64,000 nt of DNA from Lachnospiraceae bacterium (GTDB taxonomy: Bacteria > Bacillota > Clostridia > Lachnospirales > Lachnospiraceae), in assembly GCA_024693925.1 (NCBI GenBank), contig JAILKH010000146.1:1-64000 (forward strand), written 5' to 3'. Both the position numbers and the translations under genes were made by a program. The notes under the pieces are model-generated. The model did no database searches. It was not told where the DNA came from and saw only the letters and a program-made list of their open reading frames with translations. Positions 52,618 to 61,386 of the stretch are shown here, one piece after another; within the stretch, counting starts at the first letter, position 1, and every line of letters begins with the position of its first letter.

Positions 52618-53937
52618 GTTTTTTTCCGGCACAGAGATCAGATTTATAAGAGTAAGCATAAGGGCTTTGAAAATGTTATCCAGTATCATACAATACCAGA
52701 CTTCTTTGAGCCCGAGATTAAGAATATTTATGACAATATATGTGCTCAGAATACGTATTCCCCACATGGAAAATGATTCTATGATAAAGATTCGTTTGGC
52801 CTTTCCCAAACCGTAGCAGATGCCTTCCCATACAATGGTCAGTCCGAAAAAAGGTTCTGAAAAGGCTACTATTTTTAACATTTGTGCTCCCAATTTTGCT
52901 ACTTCACAAGAACTGGTGAATAGTTTCATAAGAGGGGTTGAAAATATAAATAAAAGAATTCCGGTAAAGATCATCATTGTTATTGTAATAAAAATACTTT
53001 GATGCTTTACCGTTTTTAATTTGTCGGGTTTATTTTCTCCTATTGCTATACCTACAAGTGTAGAAGTTGCGGTTCTTAATCCGTATCCGGGAAGATAAAA
53101 CAGTTCTTCGGCGCCGATAGCTATTGAGTGGGCTGCGAAGATTGTGGTTCCCATTCCGGAAACCATTGCGGTAAAAACCACATGACTGGTGCAGGAAACA
53201 AGGGAGGTAAGGAGTGCGGGGATTGCGATTGCGCTTACTTCTTTTATAAGGCAGATATCGTTTTTCTGTTTAAGCCCTGTCTTTATATTTCCGAATTCCT
53301 TTCGTCTGAAAAATACTATGGTCATAACTATCCCGCCTGCACCAAAGGATATCCCGGAGGCGATGGCGGCGCCTTTTACTCCCATTGACAATCCATATAT
53401 AAAAAGAGCATTAAGAAAGACATTCAACACGTTTGATGAAAGGTTTATTATCATAGGTGTTTTGGTGTCTTTAACGGCCTGAAGGCAGGTTCCGAAAAAA
53501 ACAGATGCTACTTTAAAAAGAGAGGGTATGCTTATTATTGCAAAATAGACGGCGGCATCATGTTGAATTTCGGCAGCGGCATTCATCCATCCCGGTATAA
53601 ACGGAGCGAGCCCTACACTAAGGAAGGTTATAAGGGTTCCGAAGATCAGAGTGGCCTTAACGGAAAGGGCGGCAAGTTTATTCAGATTATCGGTTTTTTG
53701 GGCACCGTAAGAACGGCTGACCATTGCCATTAGTCCTACGGAAAAAGCGTAAGGTAATGAAGAAATAAGCCAGATAATTGAAGTTGTGGTTGATACGGAG
53801 GCAGTGGCTTTTTCTCCCAGATGGCCTACCATGGCGGTATCAACGTATGTCAAAAGCGTCCCCATAATTTGCTGGATTATAACGGGGACGGCCAATTTGA
53901 TCAGGGATTGTAATATTTGAGTTTTATTTTCTTTCAT
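52594..53937 (-). CDS. MATE-family efflux transporter
   Basis: 447-residue membrane protein with 12 predicted helices, beginning SLIKLAVPVIIQQIMGTLL and YVDTAMVGHLGEKATASVS, typical of MATE/NorM and DinF-like drug or metabolite antiporters driven by Na+ or H+. The second half repeats the pattern (VSAIAIPALLTSLVSCTSHV). Substrate cannot be told. It converges with and overlaps the DUF2225 gene by 24 bases; no terminator was seen between. Its ribosome binding site is weak. Confidence 0.87.
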   Translation of the reverse strand: MKENKTQILQSLIKLAVPVIIQQIMGTLLTYVDTAMVGHLGEKATASVSTTTSIIWLISSLPYAFSVGLMAMVSRSYGAQKTDNLNKLAALSVKATLIFGTLITFLSVGLAPFIPGWMNAAAEIQHDAAVYFAIISIPSLFKVASVFFGTCLQAVKDTKTPMIINLSSNVLNVFLNALFIYGLSMGVKGAAIASGISFGAGGIVMTIVFFRRKEFGNIKTGLKQKNDICLIKEVSAIAIPALLTSLVSCTSHVVFTAMVSGMGTTIFAAHSIAIGAEELFYLPGYGLRTATSTLVGIAIGENKPDKLKTVKHQSIFITITMMIFTGILLFIFSTPLMKLFTSSCEVAKLGAQMLKIVAFSEPFFGLTIVWEGICYGLGKAKRIFIIESFSMWGIRILSTYIVINILNLGLKEVWYCMILDNIFKALMLTLINLISVPEKNLRSGFFS

Positions 53938-54151
53938 TGTTTGTTATAGGATATATATACCAATCTGTGATTACATATCAGTATACTATCATCGGGTAAA
54001 ATAAAAGGCAACATAAAGGTATAGATAATCTTGTTTTAGGGGAAGGTACCGTTTAAATACAGGTTTATTTTCAGAGGATTTTGAGTTATATTTATTATAA
54101 GGGAAATTACGTAAGATTACAGGAAATATACAGTAACAGGGAGGTTTTGTG

Positions 54152-55834
54152 ATGAATGATAATTTTAATGATATACAGCATCTTAACAGGATAGTTTTAA
54201 TAGTTGATGATGAAGCTGTTAACCGGGAAATACTGGGAGCCATGCTGGAGGAGGAATTTACCGTTATATTTGCTGCCGACGGAGAAGAGGCTATGGATAT
54301 AATTGAAGATTCCTACCGCAGGTTATCCTGTATTTTGCTGGATCTTGTCATGCCCGGCCCGGATGGGTTTACGGTTCTTAAAAGGCTTAAGTCCCGGAAT
54401 GAGTTAAAACATATTCCGGTGATCGTCCTTACCTCAGAGCAGGAAGCAGAGGTTAAATGCCTTAAACTGGGAGCCGCTGATTTTATAAAGAAACCCTACA
54501 GCGATCCTGAGGTAATAAGAGCCAGAGTCAGCCGAACGATCGAATTATCCGAGGACCGCGAATATATAAGGGTGGTGCAAAAGGATGAACTTACAGGCCT
54601 TTACAGCAGACAATTCTTTTATGAATATGCAAGAACCATGGATATTTATAATAAGGACGGTGAAACCGATGCCGTGGTTTTGGATGTGGAACATTTTCAT
54701 TTGATAAATGAAATGTACGGAAGAGGGCCGGCAGATGAGGTGCTTTTCCTTGTGGGCGGGGCAATTCGGGAATTTCTTGAAACTACGGAGGGAATTGCCT
54801 GCAGAAGCGATGCGGATATATTTTTGATCTATATCAGGCATCAGGCGGATTATTCGGAGCTGATAAAGCTTATTGAGAAAAAAGTCAGTGCCGTATTGTC
54901 ATCGTTTCATATCAGGGTACGTATCGGAGTTTATGAGAAAGCCATGAGCAATATCGTAATGGAACAGAGGTTTTCGTATGCCAGAGTTGCTTCCAATACC
55001 CTGCGAGGCAAATATGGTAAGGATATTGCTTTTTATGATCCCGGGATGAGTGAACGATCAATTTATCAGGAACATCTGATAAGCGATATCCATGGGGCAC
55101 TGAAGAATAATGAATTTGAGGTGTATTATCAGCCTAAATTCAGAATAACCGGGGATGAACCGGTACTTTGCAGTGCGGAGGCACTGGTCAGATGGAGGCA
55201 TTATGAATACGGGCTTATTAAGCCCGATGAATTCCTTCCGGTTTTCGAGAAGAATGGTCTTATAAGGATACTTGACCGGTATGTGTGGAAAAAGACAATA
55301 GAGCAGATGAGAGAGTGGAGAGAAAGAGCTGTATTTACTTTGCCCGTATCCGTTAATGTTTCGCGTATAGATCTGTATGATGAAGACATGTGTGAGTATC
55401 TTTTGGATTGCCTTAAAGAGAATGGTCTTGCTTCGGAGGATATTTATCTTGAAATAACCGAGTCGGCTTATACAGATGATAATGATCAGTTGATAAAAGC
55501 GATAAATAAACTTAAAGCTGCCGGTTTTAAAATAGAAATGGATGATTTTGGTTCCGGATATTCTTCTTTAAATGTTATTACCGAAATGCCCATTGATTTT
55601 CTTAAGCTGGATATGAATTTTATTAAGCGAATAAATGAAGACGAAAAAGTGCTTCATATTGTGAAACTTATTATAGATATGGCAAAATTTATGGGTGTCA
55701 CCATGGTCGCCGAGGGAGTTGAGGTTGAACCGCAGTATGAAATACTCAGGGAAAACGGCTGTGAAATAGTTCAGGGATTTTATTTTTCCAAACCCTTACC
55801 GGCGATGGAATTTGAAATATGTTTTGCGGATTGA
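54152..55834 (+). CDS. REC-GGDEF(degenerate)-EAL cyclic-di-GMP phosphodiesterase
   Basis: 560-residue cytosolic response regulator. The receiver has the phospho-site D64 ([12 protein letters not shown]) and the Lys in IKKPYSD. A GGDEF-type domain starts at [12 protein letters not shown], but the signature is RSDAD instead of GGDEF, so cyclase activity should be lost. The EAL domain keeps SAEALVRW (E343), [16 protein letters not shown] and [10 protein letters not shown], so c-di-GMP hydrolysis is likely. A GTG at 54149 is possible, but GGGAGG is 7 bases from the ATG at 54152. It is followed 14 bases later by a hybrid kinase, likely its phosphate source. Confidence 0.9.
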   Translation: MNDNFNDIQHLNRIVLIVDDEAVNREILGAMLEEEFTVIFAADGEEAMDIIEDSYRRLSCILLDLVMPGPDGFTVLKRLKSRNELKHIPVIVLTSEQEAEVKCLKLGAADFIKKPYSDPEVIRARVSRTIELSEDREYIRVVQKDELTGLYSRQFFYEYARTMDIYNKDGETDAVVLDVEHFHLINEMYGRGPADEVLFLVGGAIREFLETTEGIACRSDADIFLIYIRHQADYSELIKLIEKKVSAVLSSFHIRVRIGVYEKAMSNIVMEQRFSYARVASNTLRGKYGKDIAFYDPGMSERSIYQEHLISDIHGALKNNEFEVYYQPKFRITGDEPVLCSAEALVRWRHYEYGLIKPDEFLPVFEKNGLIRILDRYVWKKTIEQMREWRERAVFTLPVSVNVSRIDLYDEDMCEYLLDCLKENGLASEDIYLEITESAYTDDNDQLIKAINKLKAAGFKIEMDDFGSGYSSLNVITEMPIDFLKLDMNFIKRINEDEKVLHIVKLIIDMAKFMGVTMVAEGVEVEPQYEILRENGCEIVQGFYFSKPLPAMEFEICFAD

Positions 55835-55848
55835 GGAACGGAAATAAG

Positions 55849-58440
55849 ATGAAGAAAAAGATTAATATAATAATCGCAGGTTTTATCTTTTTATTTGTAT
55901 TGACGGTTGCCGTATTTATTTCAATGAATAAATATATGGATGAGAAGACTCAGAAGGATGTTGAGAAGATAGCGGGAACATATCTTACCGGGATCAGTCA
56001 GGAGGAAATATTTCATTTTCTTTCCATTGCCGGTATAAGATTTGAAGAGATCGAGCTTCTTATGCATGAGATCGAAAGTCAGAATACCGAGTCGGGAGAA
56101 CCGGTTGAAGCTGCCATCAGGGATGTGGGAGAGTTTCAGAATTTAAGTGCCTGTGCTTTTATTTCCAAAAGCGGCGAAATTGAAACCGTGTACGGAGATC
56201 CGATAGTGAGCCTGGATGATGTGGATTTTGTGATTGAAACCTCTCTGGCCGGGGAACCGGGTGCCATCGGGGGATACAGTGAGAAGGAACAGCTTATCGT
56301 CTGGTTTAAGCCGGCTTCGTATCCTATGAAAAACGGTGAAAAATGTATAGCGATACTATGTTGCAGAAATATGGACATGTTTGCTAAGAAGATGCGCCTT
56401 GACGCGGAGGGAACACTGGCTTATTTTCATGTATTAAGACCGGACGGATCTTATCTGATCAATAATTCCGATACTTACGGTGAAAACTATTTTGAGCGCA
56501 TAAAGGTACATAATGCTTCCTCGGTAAGAACCAGTGATGAACTGGTTGAAGAGCTAAGGAGATGTATAGAAACCGGAAATGTTTATTCCGCAAGGATTAT
56601 TTTTGAGGACGGAGATAAGGGAATAAAGGAACACAGGAACATGTACGGAGTGCCGGTGCCGAATACAAACTGGTATCTTATGTCGGTTATTCCCTATGGG
56701 GTCCTGGATGAAACCATTAAGGACATGGGGGATGCAAGGAACAGGGCAATGAAGGGGGCAGTAGGTATTCTTGCGGCGGTGCTGTTTGCACTTTTCGGGA
56801 CATATCTTAAGATATCCATAAAACAGCTTAAAGATCTCCACAGGGCAAGGGAAGAAGCAGAAGCGGCCAAAGAAGAAGCGGTAAAGGCAAATAAAGCCAA
56901 AAGTGAATTTTTGTCAAATATGAGTCATGATATACGGACTCCCATGAATGCCATTGTCGGCATGACTTCAATTGCAAGTTCGCATATAGATAATAAGCAG
57001 CAGGTAGAGGACTGTCTTAAGAAGATTTCTCTGGCCGGCAAACAGCTTATAGGTCTTATCAATGATATCCTGGATATGTCAAAGATCGAGAGCGGGAAGC
57101 TTTCTCTTAATCCGGAGGTTCTGTCCCTTAAAGAAACCATGGAGACCATGTGTGATATTATAAGACCGCAGATCAGGGATAAAAATCAGACCTTTGATAT
57201 TTTCATCAGGAATATAATTTCCGAGAATGTTTATTGTGACAGTGTACGTCTTAACCAGGTGCTGCTGAATTTTCTCAGTAATGCCTGTAAGTTTACTCCT
57301 GAAGGGGGGAGAATAACATTATCATTGCAGCAGGATATTTCCTCAAGGGGTGATAATTATGTCAAAAATACCATATGTGTCAGTGATAATGGTATAGGGA
57401 TGTCGGAGGAATTCAGGAAAAAGATATTTACGGCCTTTGAAAGAGAGGACAGTAAGCGTGTTCACAAGATTCAGGGTACGGGTCTTGGTATGGCAATAAC
57501 CAAATACATTGTGGATGCGATGGGAGGTACCATAGAGGTTGATTCCAAGGAAGGCTTTGGAACCACTTTTGTTGTGAATTTGGATCTTGAGAAGGCGGAA
57601 GATAATCTTGAAGATATTAAATTGCCGGATATAAGGATGCTGGTAGTGGATGATAATGTGGATTTATGTGAAAGTGCGGTATTGTCTCTTAATGAGCTGG
57701 GAGCAAGAGCTGACTATTGTACGGACGGGGAAGCCGCGCTTACGCAGGTGGTAAAGGCACATGATGAAGAAGATCCTTATTTTGCCCTGCTGGTAGACTA
57801 TAAGATGACCGGTATGAACGGTATAGAGACTGCAAGGAAGATCAGAGAAAGGCTTGGTGATGAAATCCCCATAAGTCTGATATCCGCATATGATCGTATG
57901 GATATAGAGGAAGAAGCCAGAGACGCAAGGATAAACGGTTTTATCCAAAAGCCGCTTTTCAGATCAACATTATATCATGAGCTTAGGAAATATTTAAATG
58001 ATGAGCAGGAGGGTTTGACCGATGGCGGGCTCTCAACGAATTGCGAGGTGGATATTTCCGGTATGAGGGTGCTGGTGGCGGAAGATCAGTATATAAATGC
58101 GATAGTTGCACAGACTATTCTGGAGGAGAACGGGGTCACTGCGGATATTGCGGAGGACGGTAAGCTGGCGCTTGAAAAGTTTGAAGCGGAGCCGGTGGGG
58201 ACCTACGACTGTATATTTATGGATCTTCGGATGCCCAATATGAACGGACTTGAAGCAACAATGGCCATAAGATCTCTTGAAAGGGAAGATGCTAAGACAA
58301 TACCTATTATAGCGATGACTGCAGATGCATTTGCGGAAGATATTAAAAGATGTATGGATGCGGGTATGAACGGACATATTGCAAAACCCGTGGATGAGGA
58401 GATCATTAAAAAAACTCTGGTCAGATATAAGGAAGGATAA
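55849..58440 (+). CDS. Hybrid sensor histidine kinase with two receiver domains
   Basis: 863-residue membrane kinase. A helix at the N-terminus ([19 protein letters not shown]) and one near 300-320 ([16 protein letters not shown]) flank an outside sensor domain, probably Cache-like ([15 protein letters not shown] close to its end). The kinase has H360 in [14 protein letters not shown], an ATPase domain with [20 protein letters not shown] and [10 protein letters not shown], then receivers with D650 ([12 protein letters not shown]) and D792 ([11 protein letters not shown]). The longest frame opens at 55819 inside the previous gene; the ATG at 55849 starts the membrane helix. An Hpt gene follows after 40 bases. 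Confidence 0.92.
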   Translation: MKKKINIIIAGFIFLFVLTVAVFISMNKYMDEKTQKDVEKIAGTYLTGISQEEIFHFLSIAGIRFEEIELLMHEIESQNTESGEPVEAAIRDVGEFQNLSACAFISKSGEIETVYGDPIVSLDDVDFVIETSLAGEPGAIGGYSEKEQLIVWFKPASYPMKNGEKCIAILCCRNMDMFAKKMRLDAEGTLAYFHVLRPDGSYLINNSDTYGENYFERIKVHNASSVRTSDELVEELRRCIETGNVYSARIIFEDGDKGIKEHRNMYGVPVPNTNWYLMSVIPYGVLDETIKDMGDARNRAMKGAVGILAAVLFALFGTYLKISIKQLKDLHRAREEAEAAKEEAVKANKAKSEFLSNMSHDIRTPMNAIVGMTSIASSHIDNKQQVEDCLKKISLAGKQLIGLINDILDMSKIESGKLSLNPEVLSLKETMETMCDIIRPQIRDKNQTFDIFIRNIISENVYCDSVRLNQVLLNFLSNACKFTPEGGRITLSLQQDISSRGDNYVKNTICVSDNGIGMSEEFRKKIFTAFEREDSKRVHKIQGTGLGMAITKYIVDAMGGTIEVDSKEGFGTTFVVNLDLEKAEDNLEDIKLPDIRMLVVDDNVDLCESAVLSLNELGARADYCTDGEAALTQVVKAHDEEDPYFALLVDYKMTGMNGIETARKIRERLGDEIPISLISAYDRMDIEEEARDARINGFIQKPLFRSTLYHELRKYLNDEQEGLTDGGLSTNCEVDISGMRVLVAEDQYINAIVAQTILEENGVTADIAEDGKLALEKFEAEPVGTYDCIFMDLRMPNMNGLEATMAIRSLEREDAKTIPIIAMTADAFAEDIKRCMDAGMNGHIAKPVDEEIIKKTLVRYKEG

Positions 58441-58480
58441 AATAATATTAAAAATAAAATAATGGAGAGGAAGCATTAAG

Positions 58481-58825
58481 ATGATCACAATTGAAGCGCT
58501 TAAGGAATTCGGTACCGATACGGATACCGGTCTTAAGAGGGTTATGGGTAAAGAAGAATTATATTTAAGACTTGTAAAAACAATACCGCAAAATGAAGGG
58601 TTTGCCAAACTTGAAGAGGCGTTGGAAAATAATGACTTGAATTCTGCATTTGAGGCGGCTCATGGATTAAAAGGTGTGCTGTGTAATCTGGAATTATCTC
58701 CTTTGAGTGACAGGGTTGTTGAGATCACGGAACATTTAAGGGCAAAAGATGATGCGGATTACAGGTCTATGATGGAAGAGATCCTAAAGCTTAAGGACAG
58801 GCTGGAACAGATATGTAATTCCTGA
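58481..58825 (+). CDS. Hpt phosphotransfer protein
   Basis: 114-residue four-helix phosphocarrier. H61 in AAHGLKGVLCNLELSPL is the phospho-site with the usual Lys three residues later. GGAGAGG precedes the ATG. It stands right behind the hybrid kinase and should pass phosphate between its receivers and a final regulator, here most simply the REC-EAL protein two genes upstream. Confidence 0.9.
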   Translation: MITIEALKEFGTDTDTGLKRVMGKEELYLRLVKTIPQNEGFAKLEEALENNDLNSAFEAAHGLKGVLCNLELSPLSDRVVEITEHLRAKDDADYRSMMEEILKLKDRLEQICNS

Positions 58826-58862
58826 ATTTCAGGGCGGGAATAATATGAAACAGCAGAGGTTG

Positions 58863-58895
58863 TTAGCACTCATTTTAAATGAGTGCTAATTTTTT
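58863..58895 (+). promoter_or_regulatory. Perfect CIRCE operator that also has terminator form
   Basis: TTAGCACTC (58863-58871), nine bases, GAGTGCTAA (58881-58889) matches the HrcA operator CIRCE exactly. The nine inner bases are palindromic as well, so the whole 27-base element is a perfect 13-base-pair inverted repeat, and six T follow directly (58890-58895). It lies 8 bases before the -35 of the htpG promoter and 38 bases after the Hpt stop. It may thus repress htpG through HrcA and end the phosphorelay operon. Confidence 0.85.
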
Positions 58896-58896
58896 C

Positions 58897-58925
58897 TTGA
58901 CTTTTTGATATAGGGTCATTATATT
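58897..58925 (+). promoter_or_regulatory. htpG promoter
   Basis: TTGACT (58897-58902) and TATATT (58920-58925) are exactly 17 bases apart, about 90 bases before the htpG start and directly after the CIRCE element. No second CIRCE is seen downstream, so repression would have to act from upstream of the -35. Confidence 0.6.
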
Positions 58926-59016
58926 AATTATTATGATAATAAAGATTTTGTTATCTTAATAAGAATTTGTTAAATCACAGCATACAATTAATATAAAAGA
59001 GAAAGGAAGGATTAAG

Positions 59017-61107
59017 ATGGCAGTAAAGAAAGGAAATTTATCAATTAATAATGAGAATATCTTCACCATTATAAAAAAGTGGGTGTATTCGGATCATGAT
59101 ATTTTTGTAAGGGAAATGATCTCAAACGGATGTGATGCGATAACCAAGCTTAAGAAGCTTGATATGATAGGTGAATATTCTTATCCGGATGATTTTGAGA
59201 ATAAAATAAGAGTTATAGTTGATGATAAGGCAAAAACTCTTAAGTTTATCGATACGGGTCTTGGTATGGATGAGGCTGAGGTGGAAGAGTATATAACGCA
59301 GATCGCTTTTTCCGGTGCGGCGGATTTCATTGAAAAGTATAAGGATAAAGCTAATGATGATCAGATTATAGGGCATTTCGGCCTTGGTTTTTATTCGGCA
59401 TTTATGGTTGCCGATGAGGTTCACATAGATACGCTTTCGTATAAAACCGGTTCCAAGCCGGTTCATTGGGAAAGCGATGGAGGAACGGAATATACTATAG
59501 ATGAAGGTGACAGAAAGGAAGTAGGAACGGAGATAACCCTGTTTTTGAATGAGGATTGTCTTGAATTCTGTAATGAGTATAGAATACGCGAAATCATTAA
59601 GAAGTATTGTTCCTTTATGCCGGTTAACATATTTCTTGAGAAAGCGGGGGCTGAGCCGGAATATGAAACCATCGATGCAGATGAAAAAACCGATAAGGAT
59701 GTTGTGATAGAAGAGATCCATGAAGAAGCCAAATATGAAGAAAAAGAGAAAGAGGATGGAACCAAGGAGCAGGTAGAGGTATCTCCTGCAAGGGACAGAC
59801 TTAAGATAGTTAAGCGTCCGGTAGCATTAAATGATACACATCCTTTATGGGCAAAACATCCTAATGACTGTACCAAAGAAGAATATCTTGAATTTTATCG
59901 TAAGGTATTTATGGATTATAAAGAGCCGCTTTTCTGGATACACCTTAATATGGATTATCCTTTTAATTTAAAGGGAATTCTTTATTTTCCCAAGATTAAC
60001 ATGGAATATGAATCTATTGAAGGAACAATAAAGCTTTATAATAATCAGGTGTTTATAGCGGATAATATAAAAGAGGTAATACCGGAATTTCTGATGCTTT
60101 TAAAGGGGGTTATCGACTGCCCTGACCTTCCGCTGAATGTGTCTCGTTCTGCCCTTCAGAACGATGGATTTGTAAAAAAGATATCCGATTATATATCAAA
60201 GAAGGTAGCTGATAAGCTTGCCGGTATGTGCAAGACAGAGAAGGATGAATATGAGAAATACTGGGATGATATCAGTCCGTTTATAAAATTCGGATGTCTT
60301 AAAGATGATAAGTTCTGCGATAAGATGACGGATTATATTCTGTTTAAGAATCTTGAGGGAAAATATGTAACTCTTCCGGAATGTCTTGAAGTAAAACCCA
60401 TAGATAATGAAGATGGTGATAATGATGCAAAAAAGGTTGAGGCTGAGGTTGTTGATGCCAAGGAGGAGACATCCGGGGATGAAGAAAAAGAACCGAGAAA
60501 GAGAATATATTATGTAACGGATGAACAGCAGCAGGGTCAGTATATAAAGATGTTTAAAGAGCAGGGTAAGGATGCCGTAATCCTTACACATAATATAGAT
60601 CAGCCCTTTATTTCACAACTGGAAAGCAAAAATCAGGATGTAAAATTCTTAAGGATCGATGCTGATATTACCGATGAATTTAAGGATGAGGTAAATGAGG
60701 ATGATAAAAAGGTAATTGAAGAACAGACTACTTCATTGTCGGAGTTGTTTAAGAAGGTACTGAATAAGGAAGCTCTTGAGGTTAAGGTTGAGAAATTAAA
60801 GAATGCGGCTACATCCTCTGTTTTGACGGTATCTGAGGAAACCCGTCGTATGCAGGATATGATGAAAATGTATTCCATGAACGGAATGGGAATGGGATCC
60901 ATGGGGGATATGGGAGAAACCCTTATTCTGAATTCGAATAATAAGCTGGTGCAGTATATCCTTGAGAATAAAGAAGGAGAAAATACATCTTTGATGGTTG
61001 AGCAGCTTTATGATCTTGCAAAGATCGCCAATCAGCCTTTATCACCTGAAGAGATGACCAAATTCGTGGATCGTTCCAATAAGATCATGGAAATGATAGC
61101 AAAATAA
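59017..61107 (+). CDS. htpG: Hsp90-family chaperone HtpG
   Basis: 696-residue ATP-dependent chaperone, longer than E. coli HtpG (624). The ATPase domain has MISNGCDAITKLKKLDM (usual Asn-Ala-Ser replaced by Asn-Gly-Cys), DTGLGMDEAEV, and the GHFGLGFYSAFMVAD lid region. The middle-domain Arg is in LNVSRSALQND. Two acidic insertions, near residues 225-260 and 465-500 (KKVEAEVVDAKEETSGDEEK), explain the length. AAGGAAGG precedes the ATG. The C-terminal dimer domain includes a Met/Gly-rich stretch (MKMYSMNGMGMGSMGDMG). A CIRCE operator lies upstream; two terminators follow. Confidence 0.93.
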   Translation: MAVKKGNLSINNENIFTIIKKWVYSDHDIFVREMISNGCDAITKLKKLDMIGEYSYPDDFENKIRVIVDDKAKTLKFIDTGLGMDEAEVEEYITQIAFSGAADFIEKYKDKANDDQIIGHFGLGFYSAFMVADEVHIDTLSYKTGSKPVHWESDGGTEYTIDEGDRKEVGTEITLFLNEDCLEFCNEYRIREIIKKYCSFMPVNIFLEKAGAEPEYETIDADEKTDKDVVIEEIHEEAKYEEKEKEDGTKEQVEVSPARDRLKIVKRPVALNDTHPLWAKHPNDCTKEEYLEFYRKVFMDYKEPLFWIHLNMDYPFNLKGILYFPKINMEYESIEGTIKLYNNQVFIADNIKEVIPEFLMLLKGVIDCPDLPLNVSRSALQNDGFVKKISDYISKKVADKLAGMCKTEKDEYEKYWDDISPFIKFGCLKDDKFCDKMTDYILFKNLEGKYVTLPECLEVKPIDNEDGDNDAKKVEAEVVDAKEETSGDEEKEPRKRIYYVTDEQQQGQYIKMFKEQGKDAVILTHNIDQPFISQLESKNQDVKFLRIDADITDEFKDEVNEDDKKVIEEQTTSLSELFKKVLNKEALEVKVEKLKNAATSSVLTVSEETRRMQDMMKMYSMNGMGMGSMGDMGETLILNSNNKLVQYILENKEGENTSLMVEQLYDLAKIANQPLSPEEMTKFVDRSNKIMEMIAK

Positions 61108-61120
61108 ATTGTAATGATAA

Positions 61121-61166
61121 AATATCGGTGCCCGTGAGGAAAAACACAGGTGCCGATATTATTTTT
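61121..61166 (+). terminator. Terminator behind htpG
   Basis: AATATCGG (61121-61128) pairs with CCGATATT (61153-61160) and the stem goes on inward with two wobble pairs, one mismatch and three more pairs. T-rich ATTTTTC follows. It begins 13 bases after the htpG stop. Confidence 0.6.
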
Positions 61167-61173
61167 CTGTTTT

Positions 61174-61225
61174 AGCCGGCATAAGGTGTCAGCTTACTGA
61201 CGGGTCGCCTTGCCGGCTTTTTTTT
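61174..61225 (+). terminator. Second strong terminator-like hairpin before the PBP gene
   Basis: AGCCGGCA (61174-61181) pairs perfectly with TGCCGGCT (61211-61218), with inner pairing and a CTTA top loop, followed by eight T (61218-61225). It stands only 7 bases after the first terminator. It may be a backup terminator. A TATAAT (61257-61262) with a poor -35 between it and the next gene is a possible PBP promoter. Nothing else was recognised in the remaining gap to 61386. Confidence 0.7.
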
Positions 61226-61386
61226 AACAGGTCTTTTCTTTGTGATAAAAGTTTGTTATAATAACTTGATTTAAAACATTATTTATGTGAATTATTGTTA
61301 TAGGAGATATGTTACGAAACGGATGTATGTAAAGTGTTTTTTTGAAGGTATTAATTGTTTTCCGTTTCTAAATGGAGGCGTTTTTG

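Noticed and set aside
54571..54850. Active diguanylate cyclase in the REC-GGDEF-EAL protein
   Set aside because: The GGDEF position reads RSDAD, so the catalytic loop is lost.
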